This document shows positions 41,735 through 52,136 of a stretch of DNA of 64,000 nt, one piece after another. Under the pieces are notes generated by a model. It was not told the origin of the DNA. It searched no databases and saw nothing but the letters and a program-made list of their open reading frames with translations. The first letter of the stretch is position 1. Each line of letters opens with the position of its first letter. Origin of the DNA: Actinomycetales bacterium (GTDB lineage Bacteria > Actinomycetota > Actinomycetes > Actinomycetales > Dermatophilaceae); contig PDRO01000004.1 in NCBI GenBank assembly GCA_002748155.1, positions 54,363 to 118,362 on the forward strand, read 5' to 3'. The position numbers were made by a program, and so were the translations under genes.

Positions 41735-42697
41735 ATGACGACGAACGAGAGTGCCCACCAGCTGCCGCCTTACCACGTCGCCGACCTGCTCGATGTGCTC
41801 GATTTGCGTGAGACGGGCACGCTCGAGCTGTCGGTCCAGGCGGAGCCCGCCGATCCGCAGCTGGCGTTGCCGCCGGGCCGAGCCCGGGTTTTCTCCGGTC
41901 CGAGCCAGAAGCAGCGTTATGAGCGCACCTTCGGGGGGCAACTGCTGGCCCAGGCGATTGTCGCCGCCTCGCGCACGGTGACCGATGCTGCCGGGCCGGG
42001 TCGCACGATCGCGTCGATGCACACGATCTTCCTGGCCGGCGGTGACGACACCCGGGAGATCCGGTATGCCGTCGAGCCGCTCTCGGACGGACGCTCCTTC
42101 TCGACCCGGCGGGTGCTCGTCATGCAGGACGGTCGGATACTGTCGGTCGGCCTCGCGGTGTTCCAAGAGGCCGGGCCACCCACTCTGATGGAGCATCAGG
42201 AGCCGGCCCCGGAGGTGCCCGACGCCGAGAGTCTGCGGAACGTTGCTGCGGCGCTCGAGGGTGTGCCTGAGCCTTATGCGCCCGTGTGTATCCTGCACGG
42301 CCCTATCGAACTGCGGCACGTCGAGGGTAACCTCTACGCCGGTCCCGACCCGACGCCGAGTAGCCGCCAGGGCGTCTGGCTCCGGTCGCGACGTGAGTTG
42401 CCTGACGATCCGGCGATTCACGCTGCCTTCCTCGCCTATGCCTCCGACTATTCGATCCTCGAGTCGGTGCTTCGTCGGCACGATACGAGTTGGAACGACC
42501 CGCGACTGCGCCAGGCCAGCTTGGATCACACGATCTGGTTCCATCGTTTCGGGCGGGCCGACGAGTGGGTCCTGCACGCCGGGCACAGTCCGTCGGCATC
42601 CGGAGGACGGGGGCTGGGGCTGGGCCGCATGTATGCCATGGACGGCACGTTGCTTGCCTCGATCGCGCAGGAAGGAATGCTGCGCCTCAAGGAGTGA
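41735..42697 (+). CDS. tesB: Acyl-CoA thioesterase II (TesB family)
   Basis: Double hot-dog thioesterase (320 residues) that hydrolyses medium/long acyl-CoA. The family pattern includes RTFGGQLLAQAIVAASRTV, the central SLHTIFL-like IASMHTIFLAGGD, and catalytic-region motifs SLDHTIWFHR and SIAQEGMLR (aspartate and glutamine of the D-Q-T/S triad). TACTCT (41722-41727) ends 7 nt before ATG 41735; GTG 41729 is less likely. It follows gatB by 48 nt but appears to have its own promoter. Confidence 0.9.
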   Translation: MTTNESAHQLPPYHVADLLDVLDLRETGTLELSVQAEPADPQLALPPGRARVFSGPSQKQRYERTFGGQLLAQAIVAASRTVTDAAGPGRTIASMHTIFLAGGDDTREIRYAVEPLSDGRSFSTRRVLVMQDGRILSVGLAVFQEAGPPTLMEHQEPAPEVPDAESLRNVAAALEGVPEPYAPVCILHGPIELRHVEGNLYAGPDPTPSSRQGVWLRSRRELPDDPAIHAAFLAYASDYSILESVLRRHDTSWNDPRLRQASLDHTIWFHRFGRADEWVLHAGHSPSASGGRGLGLGRMYAMDGTLLASIAQEGMLRLKE

Positions 42698-42742
42698 GCC
42701 GAGCTCGGCGATGCCGGGTCCCCCTAGGATCGATTGAGATCG

Positions 42743-43117
42743 ATGCTTCACACTGACCAGATGGCCACGACGAAGCAGCAGCATGCCGGCGATCCTGAAG
42801 ACGTGGGCGAGGCCGCCACCGGTGGTTTCGTGGACCGCGACCTGCTGATCCGGATCGGCCACGACGAACTGCTGATCCGCCGCCGCTACGAGACGTTGTC
42901 GATCATCAACGACATCCTGGCCGGGGTGATGTTCGTCGTCGGGAGCGTGTTGTTCTTCTCTCCCAGCACCGCTGTCGCCGGCACCTGGCTCTTCGTCATC
43001 GGCTCGGTGAGCATGCTCCTTCGACCCACTATCCGCCTGACCCGGCGGTTCCACCTGATCCGGGCCTGCGGGGACGGGGACAGAGCCGGTGCACATGAGA
43101 CCTCGATGGACTTCTGA
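42743..43117 (+). CDS. YrhK-like small membrane protein
   Basis: Protein of 124 residues with a soluble N-terminal third and two membrane segments, about 58-75 (ILAGVMFVVGSVLFF) and 82-100 (AGTWLFVIGSVSMLL), followed by RPTIRLTRRFHLIR. The pattern RRYETLSIINDILAG plus FxxGSxLFF and RPTIRL fits the YrhK family, of unknown function. ATG 42743 is chosen; TAGGAT (42725-42730) would give a 6-nt leader. TTG 42734 and ATG 42761 are alternatives. Confidence 0.7.
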   Translation: MLHTDQMATTKQQHAGDPEDVGEAATGGFVDRDLLIRIGHDELLIRRRYETLSIINDILAGVMFVVGSVLFFSPSTAVAGTWLFVIGSVSMLLRPTIRLTRRFHLIRACGDGDRAGAHETSMDF

Positions 43118-43150
43118 CCGGCTGGGCCGGTGAGATGACACACTCGGGAC

Positions 43151-43669
43151 ATGAGCGAGCGGAACAGACGCCTGCTGCTGCTGCGGCACGCCGTCGCCGA
43201 GCAAACCAGCGGCATCGATGACGCGAGCCGTCGGTTGACCGACCGCGGGCGTCGCGACGCCATGGAAGTCGGTCGTTGGCTTGCCGACCGGCAGATCACC
43301 TGTGACATCGTCTTCTGCTCGTCCTCGATGCGCACCCGAGACACCTGGGCGGCGGCCACCGACGGGGGAGCCACGGCCGACGTGGTGCAGGTGCGGCGAG
43401 AACTCTACGACGGTGGCACCCGCGGGGTCCTTGAGGTGCTGCACACCGAGGCCGCGGACGCCGGCACGGTCCTGGTCGTCGGGCATGCTCCGACCATGCC
43501 GTCCCTGGTGGCGACGCTCACCGACAGTGCCGGCTCGACCACCGCCCAGGCGGCACTGGCCCAGGGCTACCCGACCAGTGCGCTGGCCGTGTTGCGGTAT
43601 GCCGGGGACTGGCTCGCTTTGGCTCCGCGCACCTGCGTCTTGGACGATTTCTACATCGGCCGGGGTTGA
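43151..43669 (+). CDS. SixA-like histidine phosphatase
   Basis: Histidine-phosphatase fold, 172 residues, with [10 protein letters not shown] (R12, H13) as the phospho-histidine site and the second histidine in [11 protein letters not shown]. The small size and the lack of a signal peptide fit SixA-type phosphohistidine phosphatases, which act on phosphohistidine proteins; the actual substrate is unknown. CACACT ends 6 nt before ATG 43151 and there is no ribosome site, so the mRNA may be leaderless. Confidence 0.85.
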   Translation: MSERNRRLLLLRHAVAEQTSGIDDASRRLTDRGRRDAMEVGRWLADRQITCDIVFCSSSMRTRDTWAAATDGGATADVVQVRRELYDGGTRGVLEVLHTEAADAGTVLVVGHAPTMPSLVATLTDSAGSTTAQAALAQGYPTSALAVLRYAGDWLALAPRTCVLDDFYIGRG

Positions 43670-43754
43670 CCCCGACGGCTGCACCCCGCCGCGGCGCGGC
43701 ATAGCCTGGCCCTTATCGTGCCGCCGATCGTTGTCTGTCGCCCCGGAGGGTTCC

Positions 43755-45620
43755 ATGCCCGAGCTTCGCTCCCGCACCACCACCCACGGCCGGAACATGG
43801 CCGGGGCCCGGGCGTTGTGGCGGGCCACCGGTCTCACCGACAACGACTTCGGCAAGCCGATCATCGCGATCGCTAACTCCTACACCCAGTTCGTCCCTGG
43901 GCACGTGCACCTCAAGGATCTCGGCGACCTGGTCGCCGGCGCGGTGCGCGAGGCCGGGGGAGTGGCCCGCGAATTCAACACCATCGCCGTCGACGACGGC
44001 ATCGCGATGGGGCACCATGGCATGCTCTACAGTCTGCCCAGCCGCGAAATCATCGCCGACAGTGTCGAATACATGGTCAATGCGCATGCCGCGGACGCTC
44101 TCGTGTGCATCAGCAACTGCGACAAGATCACCCCGGGCATGTTCTTGGCGGCGCTGCGGCTCAACGTGCCGACGGTGTTCGTCAGCGGCGGACCGATGGA
44201 GGCCGGCAAAGCGGTGATCGGCTCCGATGGCACCGTTGACACAGCCCCGCAACGCCTCGACCTCGTCGACGCGATGGTCAAAGCGGTCGACGCTTCGGTG
44301 TCCGATTCGGACGTGCAAGCCATCGAACGTTCGGCCTGCCCGACCTGCGGGTCCTGCTCGGGTATGTTCACCGCCAACTCGATGAACTGCCTGCTCGAAG
44401 TTGTCGGGCTCGCACTACCCGGCAACGGCTCGACTCTGGCCACCGCCCACGCTCGCAAAGGCCTTTTCGAACGCGCCGGGACGCTCGTCGTCGACCTGTG
44501 TCGACGGTGGTATGCCGTCGACGGGTCCGGCGGCGGAGACGCCTCTGTGCTGCCCCGGTCGATCGTCACCAAAGAGGCGTTCGCCAACGCGATGCGGGTC
44601 GATATCGCCATGGGTGGCTCGACGAACACGATCCTGCACTTGTTGGCCGCCGCGCAGGAGGCAGGCGTCGACTTCGACCAGGGTGATATCGATGCGCTAT
44701 CGCGGATCACCCCGTGCTTGTGCAAGGTTGCCCCGAACACCAACCAGTTCTACATGGAGGACGTACACCGGGCCGGCGGCATCGTCGCGATCATGGGCGA
44801 GCTCGAAAGAGCCCAGATGCTCGACACGAATGTTCATGCGGTGCATAGTGATTCGCTGCGATCCTGGCTCGACGGGTGGGACATTCGCGGTGGCAAGGCC
44901 ACGGACGTGGCATACGAGCTCTTCCATGCTGCTCCGGGAGGCGTGCGCACCACCGAGGCGTTCAGCTCGACCAACCGATGGTCCAGTCTCGACACCGATG
45001 CCGAGGCCGGCTGCATCCGCTCGGTCGGACACGCCTACACCACCGACGGCGGCCTGGCAGTGCTTACCGGCAACCTCGCCCCGGACGGCTGCATCGTCAA
45101 GACTGCCGGAGTGCCCGAGCATCAGTGGCAGTTCCGTGGGCCGGCCAAGGTCGCCGAGAGCCAGGACCAAGCAGTCGAGATGATCCTCGGCGGCCAGATC
45201 GTCGAGGGCGACGTCGTCGTCGTGCGCTATGAAGGCCCCAGAGGTGGCCCCGGGATGCAAGAGATGCTCTATCCGACCAGCTACCTCAAAGGCGTCGGCC
45301 TCGGCCCCAAGTGCGCTCTCATCACCGACGGGCGATTCTCTGGCGGGTCGTCCGGGCTGTCGGTCGGGCACGTGTCACCCGAGGCGGCCTCCGGTGGCGC
45401 GATCGGTCTGGTCAGGGACGGCGACGTCATCGAGTTCTCGATCCCCGAACGGCGAGTCACGCTCCACGTGAGCGATGCGGAGCTGGCCGCTCGACGGGCC
45501 GAGCAGGACGCTGCGGGTTGGATGCCGATCAGCCGCGACCGGCAGGTCTCGGCGGCGCTGCGGCTTTTTGCGATGTTCGCCCAGTCAGCCGACAAAGGGG
45601 CCGCTCGAAAAGTGCCGTAA
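43755..45620 (+). CDS. ilvD: Dihydroxy-acid dehydratase
   Basis: Iron-sulfur enzyme (621 residues) that turns dihydroxy-isovalerate and -methylvalerate into the keto acids of valine and isoleucine. Cluster and metal residues are visible: C122 in [11 protein letters not shown], and C195/C198/C201 in [18 protein letters not shown]. The length and C195 spacing match the oxygen-labile 4Fe-4S E. coli type. GGAGGG (43745-43750) lies 4 nt before ATG 43755, so the long upstream open frame is not used. It acts with IlvB, IlvN, IlvC, IlvE encoded downstream. Confidence 0.96.
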   Translation: MPELRSRTTTHGRNMAGARALWRATGLTDNDFGKPIIAIANSYTQFVPGHVHLKDLGDLVAGAVREAGGVAREFNTIAVDDGIAMGHHGMLYSLPSREIIADSVEYMVNAHAADALVCISNCDKITPGMFLAALRLNVPTVFVSGGPMEAGKAVIGSDGTVDTAPQRLDLVDAMVKAVDASVSDSDVQAIERSACPTCGSCSGMFTANSMNCLLEVVGLALPGNGSTLATAHARKGLFERAGTLVVDLCRRWYAVDGSGGGDASVLPRSIVTKEAFANAMRVDIAMGGSTNTILHLLAAAQEAGVDFDQGDIDALSRITPCLCKVAPNTNQFYMEDVHRAGGIVAIMGELERAQMLDTNVHAVHSDSLRSWLDGWDIRGGKATDVAYELFHAAPGGVRTTEAFSSTNRWSSLDTDAEAGCIRSVGHAYTTDGGLAVLTGNLAPDGCIVKTAGVPEHQWQFRGPAKVAESQDQAVEMILGGQIVEGDVVVVRYEGPRGGPGMQEMLYPTSYLKGVGLGPKCALITDGRFSGGSSGLSVGHVSPEAASGGAIGLVRDGDVIEFSIPERRVTLHVSDAELAARRAEQDAAGWMPISRDRQVSAALRLFAMFAQSADKGAARKVP

Positions 45621-45670
45621 TAGGCGATCAGCGGCTGCTTTTCCGGTCTGGACCATGTTTCCATGGGGGC

Positions 45671-46444
45671 ATGGAGACTCCTGCTTTGGCCGCGATCGGG
45701 CTAACCAAGTCGTTCGGCCCCACCGTCGCGGTGGCCGGATTAGACCTGACCGTCCCGCGCGGAAGCCTCTTCGGCCTCGTCGGTCCGAATGGTGCGGGCA
45801 AGACGACGACGCTGTCGATGATCACCGGGCTGCTACGTCCGGACTCTGGCCAGGTACTCGTGGACGAGGTCGACGTCTGGGCCGATCCGCCGGCAGCCAA
45901 GGCGCGTATGGGTGTGCTCCCGGACGGTTTGCGCTTTTTCGACCGGCTCAGTGGCCGCGAGTTGCTTCGATACGTGGGTCTGTTGCGCCGAGTGCCGCCT
46001 GATCTGGTCGGCGAGCGGTCAGCCGAGTTGCTGGCCGTGCTCGGGCTCACCGATGACGCCGACCGCTTGGTCGTCGACTACTCGGCCGGCATGACCAAGA
46101 AGATCGGCCTGGCCTGCGCGCTTGTGCATGCTCCCCGTGTGTTGCTGCTCGATGAGCCGTTCGAAGCGGTCGATCCGGTCAGTGGCGAGACGATCCGGGC
46201 GATCCTGCGCTCATTGGTCGCCAGTGGGGCGACCGTCGTGTTCTCCAGCCACGTCATGGAGTTGGTCGAACAGCTCTGCGACCACGTCGCGGTGATCGCC
46301 GATGGCCGGGTGCTGGCTACCGGGCCCACCGAGTCCGTGTGCGATGGCATACCCCTGCAACAGCGTTTCCTCGAGCTGCTCGGTGCGCACGGACCGGTGG
46401 AAGGAGCGCTGTCGTGGTTGCAGTCCTCGTCCGGCTCAAACTGA
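45671..46444 (+). CDS. ABC transporter ATP-binding protein
   Basis: ATPase of 257 residues. Walker A is GPNGAGKTT, the Q-loop region is unusual (MGVLPDGLRFFDRL), the signature is degenerate (YSAGMTKKI in place of LSGGQ), Walker B is RVLLLDEPFE and the H-loop is FSSHVM. This is the CcmA/YhaQ-like exporter type, usually with a two-copy integral permease. The permease gene starts inside its 3' end. Substrate unknown. It lies between ilvD and ilvB, so export of an amino acid or keto acid is a thought, not a conclusion. Confidence 0.9.
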   Translation: METPALAAIGLTKSFGPTVAVAGLDLTVPRGSLFGLVGPNGAGKTTTLSMITGLLRPDSGQVLVDEVDVWADPPAAKARMGVLPDGLRFFDRLSGRELLRYVGLLRRVPPDLVGERSAELLAVLGLTDDADRLVVDYSAGMTKKIGLACALVHAPRVLLLDEPFEAVDPVSGETIRAILRSLVASGATVVFSSHVMELVEQLCDHVAVIADGRVLATGPTESVCDGIPLQQRFLELLGAHGPVEGALSWLQSSSGSN

Positions 46445-48003
46445 GCTTGCTCAAGGCCGGGTTGCGCCGTTCGACCTGGGCTACGGTCTCATTCGTCATC
46501 GCCGCCCTCTACGGGCTCTGCCTGGCTTTCGTGGGTGTGGCTGTCCAGATCTACGTCCGGCTCGAGGCGATCGAATACGCCGCCGCCGGTAGCGTGGTCG
46601 CGTTCTCGGCACTGACCACGATATGGGTTCTGGCACCAGTGCTGTTGTCCGGGATCGACGACACCCTCGCCGTAGCCCGGTTTGCCACACTCCCGGTCCG
46701 CGCTCGCGAACTAGTACCGGGGCTGCTGGCGGCAGCTTTCGTCGGTACCCCGGCAGTGGCGACCGTCCTGGTCGCCTTGGGCCAATTCGTGGTGTGGACG
46801 GTGAGTTCAGCCAGTTTCGTGGCAGCTCTGGCGGCGGTGCCGCTGGGGGTGGTGACCACGGTCCTGGCTGCCCGGGTCGTGGCAGCGCTGTTGGCTCGGG
46901 TGATGAGGTCACGACGAATCCGCGAACTCGCCACGGTGGCACTCCTGCTCGTGGTCAGCTCCGGGGGCATCGGGCTGGCTTTGATCAGCGAGGCAGCCGG
47001 CCGCTCCAGCATTGCCGAACACCTCGAGCAGATAGCCGGTGTCCTCGGCTGGACGCCGATGGGTTGGGCGTGGTCGGTGCCTGCGGCGGTGAGCCAGGGT
47101 CAGGTCGGGACCGCGGTGATCCGGTTGATCCTGGCGATCGGGCTGGCCGGGTGGTTGTGGCGGATCTGGGAGCGTGAGGTGGCAGCCGCGTTGTGCCGTC
47201 CGACCCACGACAACGCCTCGGGCACGGTCGTGCGCTCCGCCAGGCTGCTGCAACGGGTGTTCGGAGTGTCGCCCACGGGGGTGATCGCGCTACGAACGTT
47301 GAGCTATCGGCGACGTGACCCCCGGCAACTGGCCAGCACGCTGAGTGCGTTCGGCCTGCCCTTCATGGTGGCGGTGGCCCTGTCGTTCCGCTCCGGGGCT
47401 GATGGCGCCGGACTGGGTGATGGAGCCTTCATCGTTCCGCTGTTTCTCGGGTTCCTCATCGGGGTCAATACCTCGTCCGACTTGTCCTACGACGGCCCGG
47501 CCCTATGGCTACACGTCACCGCGGGCATCCCGGGCACGACCGACCGGTGGGGCCGCGTTCTCGGGGTGCTCGTGTGGGCTCTTCCTGCCTTGGTGGTCCT
47601 CGTGGCGCTCGCCTCGGTGGTCACCGGGTCGACTCGCCTAGCGCTGCCCGTGCTTGCCGCCAGTCTTGCCCTCGCCCTGGGTGGACTGGCCACCTCCACG
47701 TGGGTGGGGGCCTACATCCAGATCCCGGTCGCAGCACCGGGGGCAAATCCTCTCCAGCAGCCCAGCGGAGGTGGTGCGGCAACGTTCGCGCTTGCTGGCC
47801 TCGTCATGCTTGGCACGGTGGTCTCCGCGTTGCCGGCCCTCGTGATCGCTTTGCTCGCAGTCTTGCTGGAGCGGCCGGAGTTGGGCTGGGTTGCTCTCGT
47901 CGTCTCGCTGGCGATAGGAGCCGCAGCCATCGTCGTCGGGGTCCGTCAAGGCGGTCGACGCCTCGACGAGCGATGGCCCGAGATCCTGCAACGAGTGGCG
48001 TGA
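46414..48003 (+). CDS. ABC transporter permease
   Basis: Integral membrane protein of 529 residues with about twelve hydrophobic helices arranged as two blocks of six, separated by a hydrophilic stretch (about 230-300). GTG 46414 is the start: AAGGAG (46401-46406) is 7 nt upstream, inside the ATPase gene, giving a 31-nt overlap. Membrane pairing with the upstream ATPase is near certain from the overlap. No substrate motif is recognised. Confidence 0.85.
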   Translation: MVAVLVRLKLSLLKAGLRRSTWATVSFVIAALYGLCLAFVGVAVQIYVRLEAIEYAAAGSVVAFSALTTIWVLAPVLLSGIDDTLAVARFATLPVRARELVPGLLAAAFVGTPAVATVLVALGQFVVWTVSSASFVAALAAVPLGVVTTVLAARVVAALLARVMRSRRIRELATVALLLVVSSGGIGLALISEAAGRSSIAEHLEQIAGVLGWTPMGWAWSVPAAVSQGQVGTAVIRLILAIGLAGWLWRIWEREVAAALCRPTHDNASGTVVRSARLLQRVFGVSPTGVIALRTLSYRRRDPRQLASTLSAFGLPFMVAVALSFRSGADGAGLGDGAFIVPLFLGFLIGVNTSSDLSYDGPALWLHVTAGIPGTTDRWGRVLGVLVWALPALVVLVALASVVTGSTRLALPVLAASLALALGGLATSTWVGAYIQIPVAAPGANPLQQPSGGGAATFALAGLVMLGTVVSALPALVIALLAVLLERPELGWVALVVSLAIGAAAIVVGVRQGGRRLDERWPEILQRVA

Positions 48004-48017
48004 TAACAACGGTGAAG

Positions 48018-48042
48018 AGCACTGAGGACTAGCACTGAGGAC
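48018..48042. repeat. 12-bp direct repeat
   Basis: AGCACTGAGGAC occurs at 48018-48029 and 48031-48042, one nucleotide apart, 14 nt past the permease stop. Confidence 0.6.
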
Positions 48043-48141
48043 CGATTGCCAGAGACTTGACGGGCTGGGTCGCGGCGTGGCTGCGTGGCTCAGCGGTGGG
48101 CCAGGTCACAGCTCGGATGGTGAGACCCGAGGGCGGCTGCG

Positions 48142-48171
48142 TTGACAGGTGGTCGGCCGGGAGGCGAACGT
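48142..48171 (+). promoter_or_regulatory. Candidate ilvBNC promoter
   Basis: TTGACA (48142-48147) is an exact -35; GAACGT (48166-48171), 18 nt further on, is an acceptable -10. The start would fall near 48178, a few nt before the leader ATG. Confidence 0.5.
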
Positions 48172-48184
48172 GTAGCCCGTGGCT

Positions 48185-48214
48185 ATGGTCATCGTAGTTC
48201 TCTGGCGCGTGTGA
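48185..48214 (+). CDS. ilvB leader peptide (Val/Ile/Leu-rich)
   Basis: ATG 48185 opens the nonapeptide MVIVVLWRV ending at TGA 48214: five of nine residues are V, I, V, V, L in a row after Met. Such regulatory codons followed by hairpins are the mark of ilv attenuation, as known for the corynebacterial ilvBNC operon. It is expected to stall ribosomes when branched-chain aminoacyl-tRNA is short. Confidence 0.65.
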   Translation: MVIVVLWRV

Positions 48215-48269
48215 CGCTTCTCGTCGTCGCACGCGCGCCCTTCCGTCCGCCGGGACAGAAGGGCTTTTT
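48205..48269 (+). terminator. ilvB attenuator: pause hairpin and terminator
   Basis: GCGCGTG (48205-48211) pairs with CACGCGC (48230-48236) over the leader stop codon. Directly next to it GCCCTTC (48237-48243) pairs with GAAGGGC (48258-48264), with an inner GTCC/GGAC stem, then TTTTT. A shifted pairing GGCGCG (48204-48209) with CGCGCC (48234-48239) would invade the terminator arm, a possible antiterminator. Confidence 0.65.
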
Positions 48270-48348
48270 CGTGCCTACCGGACCAGCCGCTCGTGACCGC
48301 TGACCCAGCGTTCCGACGAAGAAACAGAAGAAACAGAAGGTGACGATC

Positions 48349-50241
<1,893 letters not shown>

Positions 50242-50280
50242 CCCGGACGACGAACCGAACAGCAGTAGAGAAGGAATCCC

Positions 50281-50793
50281 ATGCCCAAGCACACCCTGTC
50301 GGTCCTCGTGGAGAACAAGCCCGGCGTGCTCGCCCGGATCGCCGCGCTTTTCTCCCGGCGAGGCTTCAACATCGACAGCCTCGCGGTCGGTCCGACCGAA
50401 TACCCGGACGTTTCCCGGATGACTCTTGTCGTCGACGTGGACGCCCTTCCCCTGGAACAGGTGACCAAACAGCTCAACAAGCTCGTCGAGGTGCTCAAGA
50501 TCGTCGAGCTCGAGCCCGCCTCGTCGGTGCAGCGCCAGATCGTCCTGGTCAAAGTGCGCGCTGACGCGGCCAATCGATCGCATATCGTCGAGACGGCCGA
50601 GCTGTTCCGCGCCAAGGTCGTCGACGTGGCCAGCGACAGCCTGACCATCGAAGCGACCGGCAAGATCGACAAGATCCAGGCCATGCTCGCGGTGCTCGAG
50701 CCTTACGGCATCCGCGAACTCGTGCAGTCCGGGGCAGTGGCCGTCGGTCGCGGCCCCCGTTCGATCACCGACCGGGCGCTACGCAGCGCTTGA
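50281..50793 (+). CDS. ilvN: Acetolactate synthase small (regulatory) subunit
   Basis: Regulatory subunit (170 residues) that activates IlvB and carries valine feedback control. An N-terminal ACT domain starts HTLSVLVENKPGVLARIAALF with RRGFNIDSLAVG; the C-terminal half is the usual ALS_ss_C fold with LEPYGIRELVQSG. AGAAGGAA lies 5 nt before ATG 50281. Confidence 0.96.
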   Translation: MPKHTLSVLVENKPGVLARIAALFSRRGFNIDSLAVGPTEYPDVSRMTLVVDVDALPLEQVTKQLNKLVEVLKIVELEPASSVQRQIVLVKVRADAANRSHIVETAELFRAKVVDVASDSLTIEATGKIDKIQAMLAVLEPYGIRELVQSGAVAVGRGPRSITDRALRSA

Positions 50794-50818
50794 TCGGATT
50801 GCCCAGCCCACCCCGTTG

Positions 50819-50867
50819 GTATGCCGCGTGCCGGACGTGCGTGCGCGAGCCCGACTGCGCGGCATAC
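50819..50867. repeat. 10-bp inverted repeat between ilvN and ilvC
   Basis: GTATGCCGCG (50819-50828) and CGCGGCATAC (50858-50867) are perfect reverse complements with a 29-nt loop. Each arm contains the frequent GTATGCC/GGCATAC word. It could be an mRNA processing or partial termination site within ilvBNC. Confidence 0.55.
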
Positions 50868-50915
50868 TCTCCGTTCTGAATAGCACCCCACTCACCGCAA
50901 GGAGCACCTTCCGCC

Positions 50916-51944
50916 ATGGCCGAGATGATCTACGACGCCGACGCCGACCTGTCCGTCATCCAAGGCATGAAGGTGGCCGTCATCGGCTACGGCAGCCAGG
51001 GACACGCGCACTCGCTCAACCTGCGCGACTCCGGCGTCGACGTGCGGGTCGGCCTGGCTGAGGGCAGCGCCAGCCGGGCCAAGGCCGAGGCCGAGGGGCT
51101 GCGGGTGCTGTCGGTGGCCGACGCGGTCGCCGAGGCCGACCTCGTCGCAATCCTCACCCCCGACCAAGTGCAGCGCCAGGTCTACACCGAGCACATCAAA
51201 CCCAACCTCAAGCAAGGGGCCGGGCTGCTTTTCGGGCACGGCTTCAACATTCGGTTCGGCTACATCACCCCCGAGCCCGGATCCGACGTCATCATGGTTG
51301 CGCCCAAGGGCCCCGGCCACCTCGTGCGCCGTGAATACTCGGACGGCCGCGGCGTGCCGGTGCTGCTCTGTGTCGAGCAAGACGCCTCCGGGCGGGCGTG
51401 GGACGTCACCAAGTCGTACGCCAAGGCGATCGGTGGTTTGCGTGCCGGTGGAATCAAGACGACCTTCACCGAAGAGTGCGAGACCGACCTCTTCGGTGAG
51501 CAGGCCGTCCTGTGTGGTGGCTTGTCGCAGCTGATCATGTACGGCTTCGAAACCCTCATCGAGGCCGGGTATCAGCCTGAGATCGCCTACTTCGAGTGCC
51601 TACACGAGGTGAAGCTGATCGTCGACCTCATGGTCGAAGGCGGCATCGCCAAGCAACGGTGGTCGGTCTCGGACACCGCCGAATACGGCGACTATGTCTC
51701 CGGTCCGCGAGTGATCGACCCGCGGGTCAAAGAGAACATGCGGGCCGTGCTCGCCGACGTGCAATCGGGGGCGTTCGCACAACGCTTCATCGCAGACCAA
51801 GATGCCGGTGCTCCGGAGTTCACCGCGTTGCGCGCCAAGGGTGCTCAGCACCCGATCGAGGCCACCGGTCGTGAGCTGCGCAAGCTCATGGCATGGATCA
51901 AGGACACCGATAGCGACTACACCGAGGGGTCAGCCTCCCGCTGA
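50916..51944 (+). CDS. ilvC: Ketol-acid reductoisomerase (NADP+)
   Basis: Class I reductoisomerase (342 residues), second enzyme of the branched-chain pathway. The Rossmann loop is [17 protein letters not shown], the metal-binding acids lie in [14 protein letters not shown], and [12 protein letters not shown] is the C-terminal signature. GCAAGGAGC ends 10 nt before ATG 50916. A short hairpin over its stop (51929-51945) may help end the transcript. Confidence 0.96.
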   Translation: MAEMIYDADADLSVIQGMKVAVIGYGSQGHAHSLNLRDSGVDVRVGLAEGSASRAKAEAEGLRVLSVADAVAEADLVAILTPDQVQRQVYTEHIKPNLKQGAGLLFGHGFNIRFGYITPEPGSDVIMVAPKGPGHLVRREYSDGRGVPVLLCVEQDASGRAWDVTKSYAKAIGGLRAGGIKTTFTEECETDLFGEQAVLCGGLSQLIMYGFETLIEAGYQPEIAYFECLHEVKLIVDLMVEGGIAKQRWSVSDTAEYGDYVSGPRVIDPRVKENMRAVLADVQSGAFAQRFIADQDAGAPEFTALRAKGAQHPIEATGRELRKLMAWIKDTDSDYTEGSASR

Positions 51945-52049
51945 CGACACCGCGCTGCCGCGCCGGTGGCACGGACATGGGTAGGTGACCCGCACGTCCG
52001 AGATCCGGGCTGCTGACCGACGCGGATCCCGGCGCGTCTAGACTCTTTC

Positions 52050-52136
52050 GTGGCACGACGAGGTGCCGATTCATGCGCCTCGGTAACCAGCGACGGGCCG
52101 GGGCCTCTGCCCAGGAACCGAAGGAACCGTTCGTGA
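52050..52136 (+). CDS. Possible 28-codon leader ORF overlapping serA
   Basis: TAGACT (52039-52044) ends 5 nt before GTG 52050, which opens a 28-codon arginine- and serine-containing frame whose TGA overlaps serA GTG 52133. The layout mirrors the leader ORF before the MetE-like gene. A translated leader that couples to serA is possible. Confidence 0.3.
   Translation: MARRGADSCASVTSDGPGPLPRNRRNRS

Larger units (their letters stand above)
48004..48348 (+). promoter_or_regulatory. ilvB leader region
   Basis: 345 nt before ilvB. It holds a 12-bp direct repeat (48018-48042), a promoter candidate (48142-48171), a leader peptide (48185-48214), a hairpin over its end (48205-48236), a terminator (48237-48269) and the ilvB ribosome site. 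It reads as a complete branched-chain amino acid attenuator. Confidence 0.65.

Noticed and set aside
41708..43864. 718-codon open frame on the minus strand
   Set aside because: Runs antisense through tesB, the YrhK-like gene, the phosphatase and ilvD, all with clear families on the plus strand.
45671..48003. ABC pair as an insertion of mobile origin between ilvD and ilvB
   Set aside because: Composition and GTATGCC content look native and there are no flanking repeats or transposase.
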